In this document: in pieces, positions 16,729 through 25,342 of the stretch | How the letters are laid out: the number at the start of each line of letters is the position of its first letter | Position numbering within the stretch: position 1 is the first letter of the stretch | DNA from: Tenuifilaceae bacterium CYCD | GTDB lineage: Bacteria; Bacteroidota; Bacteroidia; Bacteroidales; Tenuifilaceae | Direction of reading: 5' to 3' | Assembly (NCBI GenBank): GCA_036322835.1 | Contig: AP027304.1 | Location: 930,001-994,000, forward strand | DNA: 64,000 nucleotides | Made by a program: the position numbers and the translations under genes | The notes under the pieces: model-generated | What the model saw: the letters and a program-made list of their open reading frames with translations, nothing else | Told to the model about the DNA's origin: nothing | Databases searched by the model: none

Positions 16729-18126
16729 TTAATGCGTATTAATATTGTTTTCACCATTGCTCTTTCCTCTTTTCAGAGATGCCCATATTCCCAAAACGCT
16801 CATCACTGCAAATACTAAAAACGTTGAACTAATAGCCCAAATAAACTGCTTGTGGTTTGTGGTATTTATGGCTTCTTTACCTACATATAGATGCAAAATA
16901 AGAGCAGCAATTCCCATACTAATCATTTGTCCGGTAAGGCGCATTGTTCCAACCGTACCAGAGGCAAGGCCTAAATATTTTTTCTCAACCGAACCCATAA
17001 TTGAATTTGTATTGGGCGATGAGAAAAGCCCAAAGCCAAGCCCTAACACACCTAATGTTGATAATAAGTAAACAGTTGATGTTTCCTGATTTATTGGGGT
17101 TAGCATTAGTAATCCTATTGCTGAAATTGCCATTCCGGAAGATGCAAGGAATCGTGGATCAACCTTATCGGATTGTTTCCCCGACCACGATGCAACAGCT
17201 GCCATAATAAGGGGTTGAATCACCAAAATCATTCCCGCATCACGTGGCGATAAACCTTTAATATACTGCAAGTATAAGCTGAGCACAAACGTAACTGCAA
17301 AGGTTGTTGCATAGTTAATTAGCGCAGCTAAGTTTGCAAAAGCAAAGAGTTTATTGGTTTTAAATAGATTGATATTCAAAACAGGCGACTCAAGCCTTAA
17401 TTCTACCCGGACAAACAACAATAACCCAATAAAACCTATCACCGTAAAACCTATGGCCAATAGATCGGGCAACTGCGAAAAACCATACATAAAAATGCTC
17501 ATGGATGGAATATAGATCAGTGTTCCGAGATAGTCAAAACTCTCATTCTTATCTTCGGCCCATTCAGTTCTAATCGATATTCGGGTTGCTATGGCAGCAG
17601 GAAGTCCGATAAGAATTGGCACAAAGAACAGGCTATGCCAATCGAACAGCGAAATCATAAAACCACCGATTATGGGCGCTGATGAAAGCCCAACGTATAC
17701 AGCGGTAACATTTAAGCCAATGGCCTTTCCTCTTTCTGATGGTGGGAAAACAGACGTAACCAATGCTATCCCTGTTGCAAAAACCATCGAGCTGCCTAAG
17801 CCTTGAATTACCCGGAATACAATTAGCAGTGACCCCGATGGTGAAATTGCACAAAGGAATGAACTAATCACCAAAATAATATTGCCCCAGAAAAAGATTC
17901 GCTTACGGCCAACAATATCGGCCAACTTGCCCATTGGTACAAGAAATACTGCCGATGAAAGCAAATACGACATTGCCACCCAACTCATGCCAATGGCATT
18001 CAATCCAAAATCCTCACTAATCAATGGAAGAGCTAAATTTACGGAGGCTCCAATAAATGGGGTGATAAATGAGGTTATCATCACCAAAACCAACACTAAA
18101 TTCTTGCTAACCGATTTTTCCTGCAT
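16729..18126 (-). CDS. MFS transporter, DHA2-like (14-TMS) drug/proton antiporter family
   Basis: A 465-aa membrane protein with about 14 hydrophobic segments. Motif A is GKLADIVGRKRIF after TM2, RVIQGLGSSMVFATG fits motif B, and NVTAVYVGLSSAPIIGGF fits motif C of antiporters. EmrB/QacA relatives export drugs or metabolites using the proton gradient. No membrane-fusion partner (EmrA) is adjacent, so it probably acts alone in the inner membrane. The substrate cannot be read from the sequence. Confidence 0.88.
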   Translation of the reverse strand: MQEKSVSKNLVLVLVMITSFITPFIGASVNLALPLISEDFGLNAIGMSWVAMSYLLSSAVFLVPMGKLADIVGRKRIFFWGNIILVISSFLCAISPSGSLLIVFRVIQGLGSSMVFATGIALVTSVFPPSERGKAIGLNVTAVYVGLSSAPIIGGFMISLFDWHSLFFVPILIGLPAAIATRISIRTEWAEDKNESFDYLGTLIYIPSMSIFMYGFSQLPDLLAIGFTVIGFIGLLLFVRVELRLESPVLNINLFKTNKLFAFANLAALINYATTFAVTFVLSLYLQYIKGLSPRDAGMILVIQPLIMAAVASWSGKQSDKVDPRFLASSGMAISAIGLLMLTPINQETSTVYLLSTLGVLGLGFGLFSSPNTNSIMGSVEKKYLGLASGTVGTMRLTGQMISMGIAALILHLYVGKEAINTTNHKQFIWAISSTFLVFAVMSVLGIWASLKRGKSNGENNINTH

Positions 18127-18344
18127 TTCTAAACCGTTAAAATCAACTTAATCATACTAACAAAAAGAAAGGGTAAATGTTATCAAATCCAACCATGATG
18201 CTCTCCCCAAGGTGAATCAATTCCTCAACTCAAGTCTAAATCGAACCCCAAAGGTATATATTTGGTTAAAAAATATTAGGATAGCGAAATTGTTTTGTAA
18301 AAAGTATCTACCTTAGCAATTGGTTTTACAATAAGTTGGAATAA

Positions 18345-19688
18345 ATGGCTAGGATTCTGGTTGTGGACGATGATTCCACCTTCTGTTTAATGCTAAAGAC
18401 ATACCTCTCCAAGCAGGGACATCAAGTAAACGAAGCCTTCTCGTTCGATGAGGCCTCGCGATTAATTCGTGCTAATAAATATGATGTAGTTTTATCGGAT
18501 TACAGGCTGCCGGAACACAACGGAATGGATGTGTTGATTGAAGCCAAACGAAAACAACAATCAACAGTTGTAATCCTCATGACGGGATATGCCGATATCC
18601 GATTAGCCGTAAAAGCTATTAAACAGGGTGCTTACGATTATGTAACTAAACCAATCAATCCCGATGAAATCCTCGCTGCTATCAACAACGCATTGGCATT
18701 AGATTCATCAAGTAAACCGGAAACGCCCTCTACCGATAGTTCCAATTTTATAAAAGGCGATAGCGATTACAGCCAACAAGTAAATAAATACATTAGCATT
18801 GTTGCGCCAACCAATCTATCAGTAATTATTCTTGGCGATAGCGGTACAGGGAAGGAGTATATTGCCCGTCAAATTCATCGCGAAAGCAAACGAAACAATA
18901 AACCTTTTGTGGCGATTGATTGCGGTGCTTTACCTAAAGAGCTTGCAGCCAGCGAATTCTTTGGTCACATTAAAGGTTCGTTCACCGGAGCTATTTCCGA
19001 TAAAATAGGACAGTTTGAGGTTGCTAACGGAGGCACGCTATTCCTCGATGAAATTGGGAATCTACCCTACGACGTTCAGGTAAACCTGCTACGCGCCATT
19101 CAGGAGCGTAAAATAAAACGCATTGGCAGTAGCAAAGAGATCCCTGTTGATGTTCGCATTATTGTTGCCACCAACGAGAATTTACTTGATATGGTAAATC
19201 GTGGAAGTTTCCGCGAGGATCTATACCATCGTTTAAACGAATTTTCAATTCGAGTAGCCCCATTACACGAGCGCAAATCGGATCTTCTAATATTTGCAAA
19301 ATCATTTTTAGATCAAGCAAATAGGGAACTAGGGAAAAGCATTAACGGATTTAGTCCCGAGGTTATGGATGTATTAATGAATTACACCTGGCCAGGCAAT
19401 CTGCGCGAGCTCAAAAATGTTATCCGTCGTGCTGTTCTTCTTGAACAAAGTACAATGATTTCCTTGATTAGCCTCCCCATCGAAATAATAAAAAAAGAGA
19501 ATCCTCTATCCGATACTAAAAGGAATGAAACCGAAAATCTTAAGGATATGAAGGAAAGGGCCGAATATGAACTAATAATGGCCACGCTCGAAAAAGTTAG
19601 ATATAACAAAAGCAAAGCAGCACAACTCCTCAATATCGACAGGAAAACTCTTTACAACAAGATGAAGCAATATGGAATACCTTACTAA
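18345..19688 (+). CDS. Sigma-54-dependent response regulator (NtrC family)
   Basis: A 447-aa regulator: receiver domain (1-120) with phospho-acceptor Asp52 in LSDYRLPEHNG, AAA+ domain (about 135-370) with Walker A GDSGTGK (164-170) and a sigma-54 contact loop GSFTGA (211-216, usually GAFTGA), Walker B TLFLDEIG, and a Fis-type helix-turn-helix (about 410-445; NKSKAAQLLNIDRKTLY). It would activate RNA polymerase carrying RpoN, whose gene is at 48116-49573. No histidine kinase is adjacent, so its partner is unknown. The 219-bp upstream region shows only a weak -7-like TACCTTAG. Confidence 0.94.
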   Translation: MARILVVDDDSTFCLMLKTYLSKQGHQVNEAFSFDEASRLIRANKYDVVLSDYRLPEHNGMDVLIEAKRKQQSTVVILMTGYADIRLAVKAIKQGAYDYVTKPINPDEILAAINNALALDSSSKPETPSTDSSNFIKGDSDYSQQVNKYISIVAPTNLSVIILGDSGTGKEYIARQIHRESKRNNKPFVAIDCGALPKELAASEFFGHIKGSFTGAISDKIGQFEVANGGTLFLDEIGNLPYDVQVNLLRAIQERKIKRIGSSKEIPVDVRIIVATNENLLDMVNRGSFREDLYHRLNEFSIRVAPLHERKSDLLIFAKSFLDQANRELGKSINGFSPEVMDVLMNYTWPGNLRELKNVIRRAVLLEQSTMISLISLPIEIIKKENPLSDTKRNETENLKDMKERAEYELIMATLEKVRYNKSKAAQLLNIDRKTLYNKMKQYGIPY

Positions 19689-19733
19689 TGCCAACTTAAG
19701 AACTACAGTTCAAAATATTCATAACATATAGTT

Positions 19734-20894
19734 TTATTTTATCCCTAATTTCTTTACGATATCTTCAGGTAACGCATTTTTATGAACCATTATCGCAATA
19801 GTTTTCATCCTAACAAACGCTTCCGACATGTATAGATATCCATTATAAACGCCATCGGTTCCCCAACTATTCTTTGTATAAAAATAAACTGTTCCATTTT
19901 GATCGGTAGCCAAACCTACAAGATGCATTAAGTGGTCGTCGGTTGATGTTAGATTGTCAAAATTCAATTGCCTTTTTACCTGATCAACATTAATCTCAGG
20001 AACGGGATTCTCAAAACTGAATAATTTAGCCTTTCTATCTTTATCCGAGAGGCCAATCCACTTTTCCTTATCGCTTCCCGACATTTCCTCAACTCGTTCC
20101 TCTGGCAGTACAGCAACACCCTTACTATAGGCAAAACTTTTCTCGCTAACATCCCCATCCCAACAAACAGAGTAACCATTCATCAAAGCATTTTTCATTA
20201 CTTTGGCAAACTCTTCCAAAGGAACATTATAGTATGTACGATGTGCCCAGTTATCGGGAATTTCGAGTATAAACTGTGAATAATACGGATGATGGTTAAA
20301 TGAGGTAATCTCTACATACTCATCAGGGTTGAAACCAACGTTGGCCATTGAAGTTGTTTTAGCATCCGGCAATTTGCCCAAATATGCCTCAAGAATTGAG
20401 TTGAATGCAGGTAACCACGCCGTTGATAACTTATTATTTGGATCGTCGGTTATCGCTTTTAAAAACGCTTCAAGAACCGCGGCCAGTTCCGAATGCACAT
20501 GTTTGTCTGTTCCATAATTTAGTCCAGAATACTCCTGTTCGGTAACCATTCCACTCGTTCGAATAACATCCATTACATCGTGAGCTTGTCCTCCCTGTCC
20601 AAAATTATTTTTCCCCTGATATCTCACGTAATCAACTGCTTTACTCGTATAGGCATGATTTACAAAAAACATCTCGGAGATATCAAATAAAGGTTTTCCC
20701 ATTCTCAAAAGCTCCGTTTCGATGAACGAAGTGGTTGCGAAACTCCAGCATGTTCCTGTGTGATACTGATCCTTAACCGGTGATGTTTTTACCTCTTTCA
20801 CCATGTTGAACTGAAAGCCTTGCGCTTGTACATTGCTTACAATACTTATTGACAAGAACAATGTTGTCAATAAAATAGAGCCTATTTTACTCAT
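19734..20894 (-). CDS. Secreted C1-family cysteine peptidase (bleomycin hydrolase/PepC-like)
   Basis: A 386-aa papain-fold peptidase with a cleavable signal peptide (1-24, VQAQ end). The oxyanion Gln43 and catalytic Cys49 sit in KDQYHTGTCWSF, the His in DDHLMHLVG and the Asn in TKNSWG, so the active site is complete. Relatives such as PepC are cytosolic aminopeptidases, while this one is exported to the periplasm or surface, as in many Bacteroidota homologues. The C-terminus GIK is short, and I cannot judge whether it is aminopeptidase-like. It is convergent with the sigma-54 regulator gene and 520 bp from the next gene. Confidence 0.88.
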   Translation of the reverse strand: MSKIGSILLTTLFLSISIVSNVQAQGFQFNMVKEVKTSPVKDQYHTGTCWSFATTSFIETELLRMGKPLFDISEMFFVNHAYTSKAVDYVRYQGKNNFGQGGQAHDVMDVIRTSGMVTEQEYSGLNYGTDKHVHSELAAVLEAFLKAITDDPNNKLSTAWLPAFNSILEAYLGKLPDAKTTSMANVGFNPDEYVEITSFNHHPYYSQFILEIPDNWAHRTYYNVPLEEFAKVMKNALMNGYSVCWDGDVSEKSFAYSKGVAVLPEERVEEMSGSDKEKWIGLSDKDRKAKLFSFENPVPEINVDQVKRQLNFDNLTSTDDHLMHLVGLATDQNGTVYFYTKNSWGTDGVYNGYLYMSEAFVRMKTIAIMVHKNALPEDIVKKLGIK

Positions 20895-21246
20895 ATTGTA
20901 GTGTTTTGTTAAATAATGGAAAATTAAGAAAAATTATTGAATTACAACTCATTTGACAAAATCCAACTATATTGATCAAACAATTTTTTATATAAAACGT
21001 TCGATTAATATAATTTTTCACATATTTGCATTGTTAAATCATTTTTGAAACTAACCCTGAATCGATGCACAGGGCGAAAGTCTATCTGGCAATTATTGCA
21101 TACGTTACCTTAGTTAGGAAGCTTTTTTCGAAGCCTCTGCTTAAGTTCTTACGCCGTATTAAAAGAAAATATCGGTTAAAAATTGCGCTATTCAAAAGCA
21201 ATACTCTAAATTACTTTATTCAATCATCTACCCGATTCGTGTTTTT

Positions 21247-21274
21247 TTGTAATCCACTCAGTATGGGATTACAA
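21247..21274 (+). other. Hairpin in the 5' region of the porin gene
   Basis: A perfect inverted repeat TTGTAATCC / GGATTACAA with a 10-nt loop. A T-rich run lies before, not after, the stem in the plus direction, so on the plus strand it is not a standard terminator. Confidence 0.45.
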
Positions 21275-21328
21275 GCAGGCTACCTTGTTCGTTTTCTGAG
21301 AAATTGATTATTAATTCATTTGCTTTTT

Positions 21329-21360
21329 ACGAGTATTTGTTAGAAACAACAAACGCTCGT
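21329..21360 (+). other. Imperfect hairpin upstream of the porin gene
   Basis: ACGAG..TTTGTT pairs with AACAAA..CTCGT (11 pairs, a 2x2 internal mismatch, 6-nt loop AGAAAC). It ends 54 bp before the porin ATG and may affect its expression. Confidence 0.4.
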
Positions 21361-21414
21361 ACTATACAAACGTTTATCTAGTTATTTCATAAATATTAAC
21401 CTAACAAAAGTACT

Positions 21415-22788
21415 ATGAGACAAAAACTATCAATTACTATGCTCATGATTTCGTTGAGCAGCATGGCATTTGCAGGAGGTATTGTTACCAACTCAAACCA
21501 AAGTACACAATACGTTCGGATGTTGGCTCGCGATGCATCAACAAGCATTGATGCGGTGTACTACAACCCTGCCGGTTTAACAAAATTGGCCGACGGTTTT
21601 CATGTTTACCTAAGTAACCAATCTGTCTTCCAGAAAAAAACCATAGAAAACACGTATCCATACTTAAACGAGAAAAAATATGTTGGAGACGTTGTGGTTC
21701 CCGCTTATCCAGATTTTTATTTTGCGTATAAGAAAGAAAAACTTGCCATAGGTTTTGGTTTCCAGCCAAATGCTGGCGGCGGATCCGCAAAATATGATAC
21801 TGGATTGCCCAGCTTTGAAATCCCCTACGCCTCATTACCTGCAACGCTCTCTGCAATGTATGGTGCAGGATTCTGCACAGAGTACTCTGCTGATATCCAA
21901 TTTGAAGGATCAAGCGTTTTCTGGGGCGCTCAACTAAATGCCAGCTATGCCGTAACCGAAATTATATCAGCGTCACTTGGTGCAAGAATGATACTTGCAA
22001 AAAACACCTATAAAGGGCATATCAAAGATATTATGATTAACCCTCAACACCCAGTGATCAATCCATCCGGAGGGCTAATGTCTGCATCGCAATTTTTTAC
22101 ACTCGCAGGAAATGCTGCATACGCTGCAATGACATCCGATCAGGAAGTTGATGTTACCCAAACAGGAACCGGTTACACCCCAATTCTTGGCGTTAACTTA
22201 AACTTAAAGGATAAACTTAATATTGGGTTGAAGTACGAGTTTAGGACTAAACTTGAACTTGAAAACGATACAAAGGAAGACTTAGTGGTTCCTCAATTTA
22301 CAGATGGTGCAAAAACCAGAAGTGATATACCTGCTCTACTTTCAGTGGGTGCTAGGTACGCAGTTCTTCCTCAACTTCGTATTAGCGGAGGTATGCATTA
22401 TTTCTTCGATAAAGATGCTACTATTGAAAAAGCCCCAGGTGTAAAAAAGGAGATTGATGGCAATATGTACGAATTATCCGTTGGCGGCGAATACGATATT
22501 ACTGATAAGATCCTCATCTCTGCAGGGTATCTTTATGCAAAAACAGGTGTTGGACAAGGATATCAAACCGATCTAAGCCATAGTTTAACCTCTAGCACTG
22601 TTGGTTTTGGAGGCGAATTTAAGGTTACCGATAAACTAGACCTTAACCTCGGAATGCTTTACACTATGTACACCTCTGATGCTAAGAATGGTTCTTACAC
22701 CATGGCAACCACTCAGGTTGTAAACTACAAGGAAACCTATAATCGTACCAATATAGACTTCTCTATTGGAATAGGCTATCACTTTTAA
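21415..22788 (+). CDS. FadL/OmpP1/TodX-like outer-membrane transport protein
   Basis: A 457-aa outer-membrane beta-barrel. A signal peptide (about 1-20, MAFA end) is followed by a segment matching the FadL family start: ARDASTSIDAVYYNPAGLTKL, the NPAGL motif included, and then alternating amphipathic strands to a C-terminal aromatic residue (YHF). FadL relatives take up long-chain fatty acids or other hydrophobic compounds across the outer membrane. The Bacteroidota members have no well-defined substrate. It is followed 60 bp later by a secreted TPR-like gene. Confidence 0.88.
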   Translation: MRQKLSITMLMISLSSMAFAGGIVTNSNQSTQYVRMLARDASTSIDAVYYNPAGLTKLADGFHVYLSNQSVFQKKTIENTYPYLNEKKYVGDVVVPAYPDFYFAYKKEKLAIGFGFQPNAGGGSAKYDTGLPSFEIPYASLPATLSAMYGAGFCTEYSADIQFEGSSVFWGAQLNASYAVTEIISASLGARMILAKNTYKGHIKDIMINPQHPVINPSGGLMSASQFFTLAGNAAYAAMTSDQEVDVTQTGTGYTPILGVNLNLKDKLNIGLKYEFRTKLELENDTKEDLVVPQFTDGAKTRSDIPALLSVGARYAVLPQLRISGGMHYFFDKDATIEKAPGVKKEIDGNMYELSVGGEYDITDKILISAGYLYAKTGVGQGYQTDLSHSLTSSTVGFGGEFKVTDKLDLNLGMLYTMYTSDAKNGSYTMATTQVVNYKETYNRTNIDFSIGIGYHF

Positions 22789-22809
22789 TAAATAATTTAC
22801 TATCTTGTT

Positions 22810-22834
22810 CGGGGTTAGGGAATTCCTAGCCCCG
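22810..22834 (+). terminator. Hairpin downstream of the porin gene
   Basis: CGGGGTTAGG / CCTAGCCCCG with a 5-nt loop (nine Watson-Crick pairs and one wobble). It has no T-run after it, so it could be a weak terminator or an mRNA-stabilising hairpin between the two cistrons. It ends 15 bp before the next ATG. Confidence 0.4.
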
Positions 22835-22849
22835 AACTATTTAAATGCT

Positions 22850-23557
22850 ATGGCTAAAATAATTTGCACTCTAGTTCTTCTTGCCTTAATCCCATTTAGT
22901 ACAAAGGCACAACTTGAAGTAATTAAGCCTTTTGCCGCAGAACAATCACATGGGGAACTTAACATAGACAGAATTACATTCTATGGAGATTCTACTGTTT
23001 TTAACCTGTCTGTAACCAATAAATTAGATAATGGAGGGTGGTTTTGCGCCGATAAGAATATTTACGTAGAAAATCCATCAACCCATCAACGCTATCAAAT
23101 TATACATTCGGTAGGAATTCCAAATTGCCCTGATGTATATAGTTTCAAAAAGAAAGGTGAAACGTTGTTGTTTTCATTGGTATTCCCTTATATACAGCAA
23201 GGCTCACGAACACTAAATCTAGTGGAGGACTGCAATCAATCCTGTTTCAATTTCAAGGGAATAATCCTCGATGAAAAACTAAATACCGATATAAGAACAT
23301 TCAACCAAGGAATGGAGCAGTATACCAACAATAAAATAGACGAAGCTGTTACTTGTTTTACAAAAGTAATTGAAGAAATCCCTCCTTTCCCAACTCATGT
23401 TTACGGATACTCGTTCTACCATTTAGTGGTAATATATCAGAATAAAAATGATAACCCAACGGCCAAGTACTGGTTCGATCAATTAGAAAAATCATCACTT
23501 CCCGACAAGCAATACTTCATTGATGCAATTAGGAAGAACAACGGAATTCCGAAATAA
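22850..23557 (+). CDS. Secreted protein with TPR-like C-terminal part, unknown function
   Basis: A 235-aa protein with a signal peptide (about 1-20, TKAQ end). The middle part (about 25-140) is beta-rich with four Cys (GWFCADKN, GIPNCPDV, DCNQSCFN) and recalls immunoglobulin-like folds. The C-terminal part (about 150-235) reads as one or two helix-turn-helix TPR-like repeats (NQGMEQYTNNKIDEAVTCF, AKYWFDQLEKS). No family is recognised with confidence. It lies just downstream of the porin gene, so the two may be cotranscribed. The ATG at 22850 gives a proper signal peptide, and the in-frame GTG/TTG region before it lies in the hairpin. Confidence 0.65.
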   Translation: MAKIICTLVLLALIPFSTKAQLEVIKPFAAEQSHGELNIDRITFYGDSTVFNLSVTNKLDNGGWFCADKNIYVENPSTHQRYQIIHSVGIPNCPDVYSFKKKGETLLFSLVFPYIQQGSRTLNLVEDCNQSCFNFKGIILDEKLNTDIRTFNQGMEQYTNNKIDEAVTCFTKVIEEIPPFPTHVYGYSFYHLVVIYQNKNDNPTAKYWFDQLEKSSLPDKQYFIDAIRKNNGIPK

Positions 23558-23586
23558 AAAAGCCCGATTGAAAAATCGGCTTTTTT
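23558..23586. terminator. Bidirectional terminator between the TPR-like and cysS genes
   Basis: An A-run, AGCC(C)GATT, a GAAA loop, AATCGGCT and a T-run. With one bulged C it forms a stem of about 13 pairs with A and T tracts on both sides, serving both convergent genes. Confidence 0.8.
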
Positions 23587-23601
23587 ATAATTTATAATGG
23601 A

Positions 23602-25074
23602 CTAACTAATCTCCCAATCGAATCCATCTTTCCGATCACGCACAACAACCCCAAGTTTAGCCAATTCGTCGCGGATTTTATCTGAACTTGCGAAGTCTTT
23701 ACGAGCCTTAGCTTCCAATCGCATATTTAACAACATATCAATTAAATTCGCCGTCAAATCTGCATGTTTTGATCCACCAGACTGCTCATCGGTAAGACCC
23801 AGAACATCAAAAATAGTGGTTCGGAAAATTTGCTTCAACAAATCAAGGTCAGCCTGTGCAATACTTTCTTTTCCCTCGGAAAGAGAGTTAATGATACGAA
23901 CCCAATCGAACAGAGCAGCAATGGCTATTGGACTGTTCAAATCATCGCTCATTGCCTCATAAACCCTGTTTGGGAGATCATTTACATCAACGGTAGATTT
24001 ATCGGATGCCTTAACCTTATCCAATATCCTATTTGCAGCCATCAGTCGAGCCAATCCCTTCTCGGCCGATTGAAGAGCTTCGTTCGAAAAATCGACCGTA
24101 GAACGATACTGTGCCGATAGAATAAAAAACCTTATAGTCATTGGACTATATGCCTGTTGAAGCAATTTATGGGATCCGGTAAAGAACTCTTCAAGTGTAA
24201 TGAAATTACCTAACGACTTTCCCATTTTCTGACCATTAATAGTGATCATATTGTTATGCATCCAATAGCGAACGGCCTCTTTACCATTTGCAGCGACGCT
24301 TTGTGCTATTTCGCATTCATGATGGGGGAATAGCAAATCCATTCCACCGCCATGTATATCGAACGGCTCTCCGAGGTATTTTGTACTCATAGCCGAGCAT
24401 TCCAAGTGCCAACCAGGGAAACCATCACTCCATGGCGAAGGCCATCGCATGATATGCTCTGGGCTTGCAGCCTTCCACAGCGCAAAATCGAAAGGATTCT
24501 GCTTCTCTTCCTGACCATCGAGCGTGCGGGTGTTGGCCATCATATCATCCAAAACTCGCCCCGATAGTTTTCCATACCTATACTTCGCATTATACTTTTC
24601 TATATCAAAGTAAACAGAACCATTCCTTTCGTACGCAAAACCGTTGTTAAGAATCTTTTTTATCAACTCTATTTGCTCAATGATATGGCCCGATGCGCGC
24701 GGCTCGATACTTGGTGATTTTACGTTGAGTTGTCGCATCGCATCCTGATAGCGAATGGTGTAGTACTGAACAACCTCCATGGGCTCCAGTTGCTCGAGCC
24801 TTGCTTTCTTTGCAATCTTGTCATCTCCTTCATCGGCATCATTCTCCAAATGGCCAACATCGGTGATGTTACGCACATAACGAACCCTATAGCCAAGATG
24901 CTGAAGATATCGGAAAAGTAAATCGAACGTAATGGCTGGTCGGGCATGGCCTAAATGTGGGTCGCCATAAACGGTAGGCCCGCAAACATATAATCCCACG
25001 TGTTGCGGATTAATTGGTTGGAACTCCTCCTTCTTACGAGTTAATGTATTATAGATAAATATTTTATTGTCCAT
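23602..25074 (-). CDS. cysS: Cysteine--tRNA ligase
   Basis: A 490-aa class I aminoacyl-tRNA synthetase. It has the zinc-binding Cys31 in YVCGPTVYG, the HIGH-equivalent HLGH (40-43), GWHLECSAM and HHECEIAQS zinc ligands, and the KMSKS-equivalent KMGKSLGNF. Length is normal for the family. The C-terminal anticodon-binding DALR domain is present. A -7-like element lies 134 bp upstream. Confidence 0.97.
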   Translation of the reverse strand: MDNKIFIYNTLTRKKEEFQPINPQHVGLYVCGPTVYGDPHLGHARPAITFDLLFRYLQHLGYRVRYVRNITDVGHLENDADEGDDKIAKKARLEQLEPMEVVQYYTIRYQDAMRQLNVKSPSIEPRASGHIIEQIELIKKILNNGFAYERNGSVYFDIEKYNAKYRYGKLSGRVLDDMMANTRTLDGQEEKQNPFDFALWKAASPEHIMRWPSPWSDGFPGWHLECSAMSTKYLGEPFDIHGGGMDLLFPHHECEIAQSVAANGKEAVRYWMHNNMITINGQKMGKSLGNFITLEEFFTGSHKLLQQAYSPMTIRFFILSAQYRSTVDFSNEALQSAEKGLARLMAANRILDKVKASDKSTVDVNDLPNRVYEAMSDDLNSPIAIAALFDWVRIINSLSEGKESIAQADLDLLKQIFRTTIFDVLGLTDEQSGGSKHADLTANLIDMLLNMRLEAKARKDFASSDKIRDELAKLGVVVRDRKDGFDWEIS

Positions 25075-25207
25075 GACTTAATAATTTACAATTATAATTG
25101 AGTGAAAGATGAATGTAAAATACAAAAAGATATCAAATTGCCTAGTTTAAAGGCAACATCGATAAAATAGAGATGGGATATATTGCTTTGCTATCATAAT
25201 TTCAGCA

Positions 25208-25215
25208 CAAAAGTA
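25208..25215 (-). promoter_or_regulatory. Putative -7 element for cysS
   Basis: TACTTTTG on the minus strand, a full TAnnTTTG match, about 134 bp before the cysS ATG. It implies a leader of over 120 nt, in which I saw no clear T-box-like structure. Confidence 0.4.
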
Positions 25216-25342
25216 AATAATTTGAATTGAAATTATTGCGGTGAACTTATAGATCTGTCCTCAAAATGAAAAAAACTTATCAATTCACTATTAATTCCCT
25301 ATAAATTATTAACTTAATAGTCTTTTTTAACACCTAATTTCT

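Larger units (their letters stand above)
20895..21414. other. Intergenic region between the C1 peptidase and the FadL-like porin genes
   Basis: A 520-bp AT-rich stretch between divergent genes. It holds a -7-like CATATTTG at about 21021-21028 (seven of eight positions), a perfect 9-bp stem with a 10-nt loop at 21247-21274, and a longer imperfect stem at 21329-21360. A frame of 80 codons (21065-21307) gives a Lys/Arg-rich peptide with no recognisable family and I do not accept it as a gene. A long 5' leader of the porin gene, or a small RNA, would fit, but the sequence does not decide. Confidence 0.4.

Noticed and set aside
18126-21120. Sigma-54 promoter near the NtrC-type gene or the porin gene (TGGCAATTATTGCA at 21092)
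   Set aside because: The spacing between GG and GC is two bases short of the -24/-12 consensus.
21065-21307. Open frame of 80 codons on the plus strand upstream of the porin gene
   Set aside because: The product is very basic and hydrophobic, has no recognisable family or ribosome-binding context, and lies in a non-coding region with hairpins.
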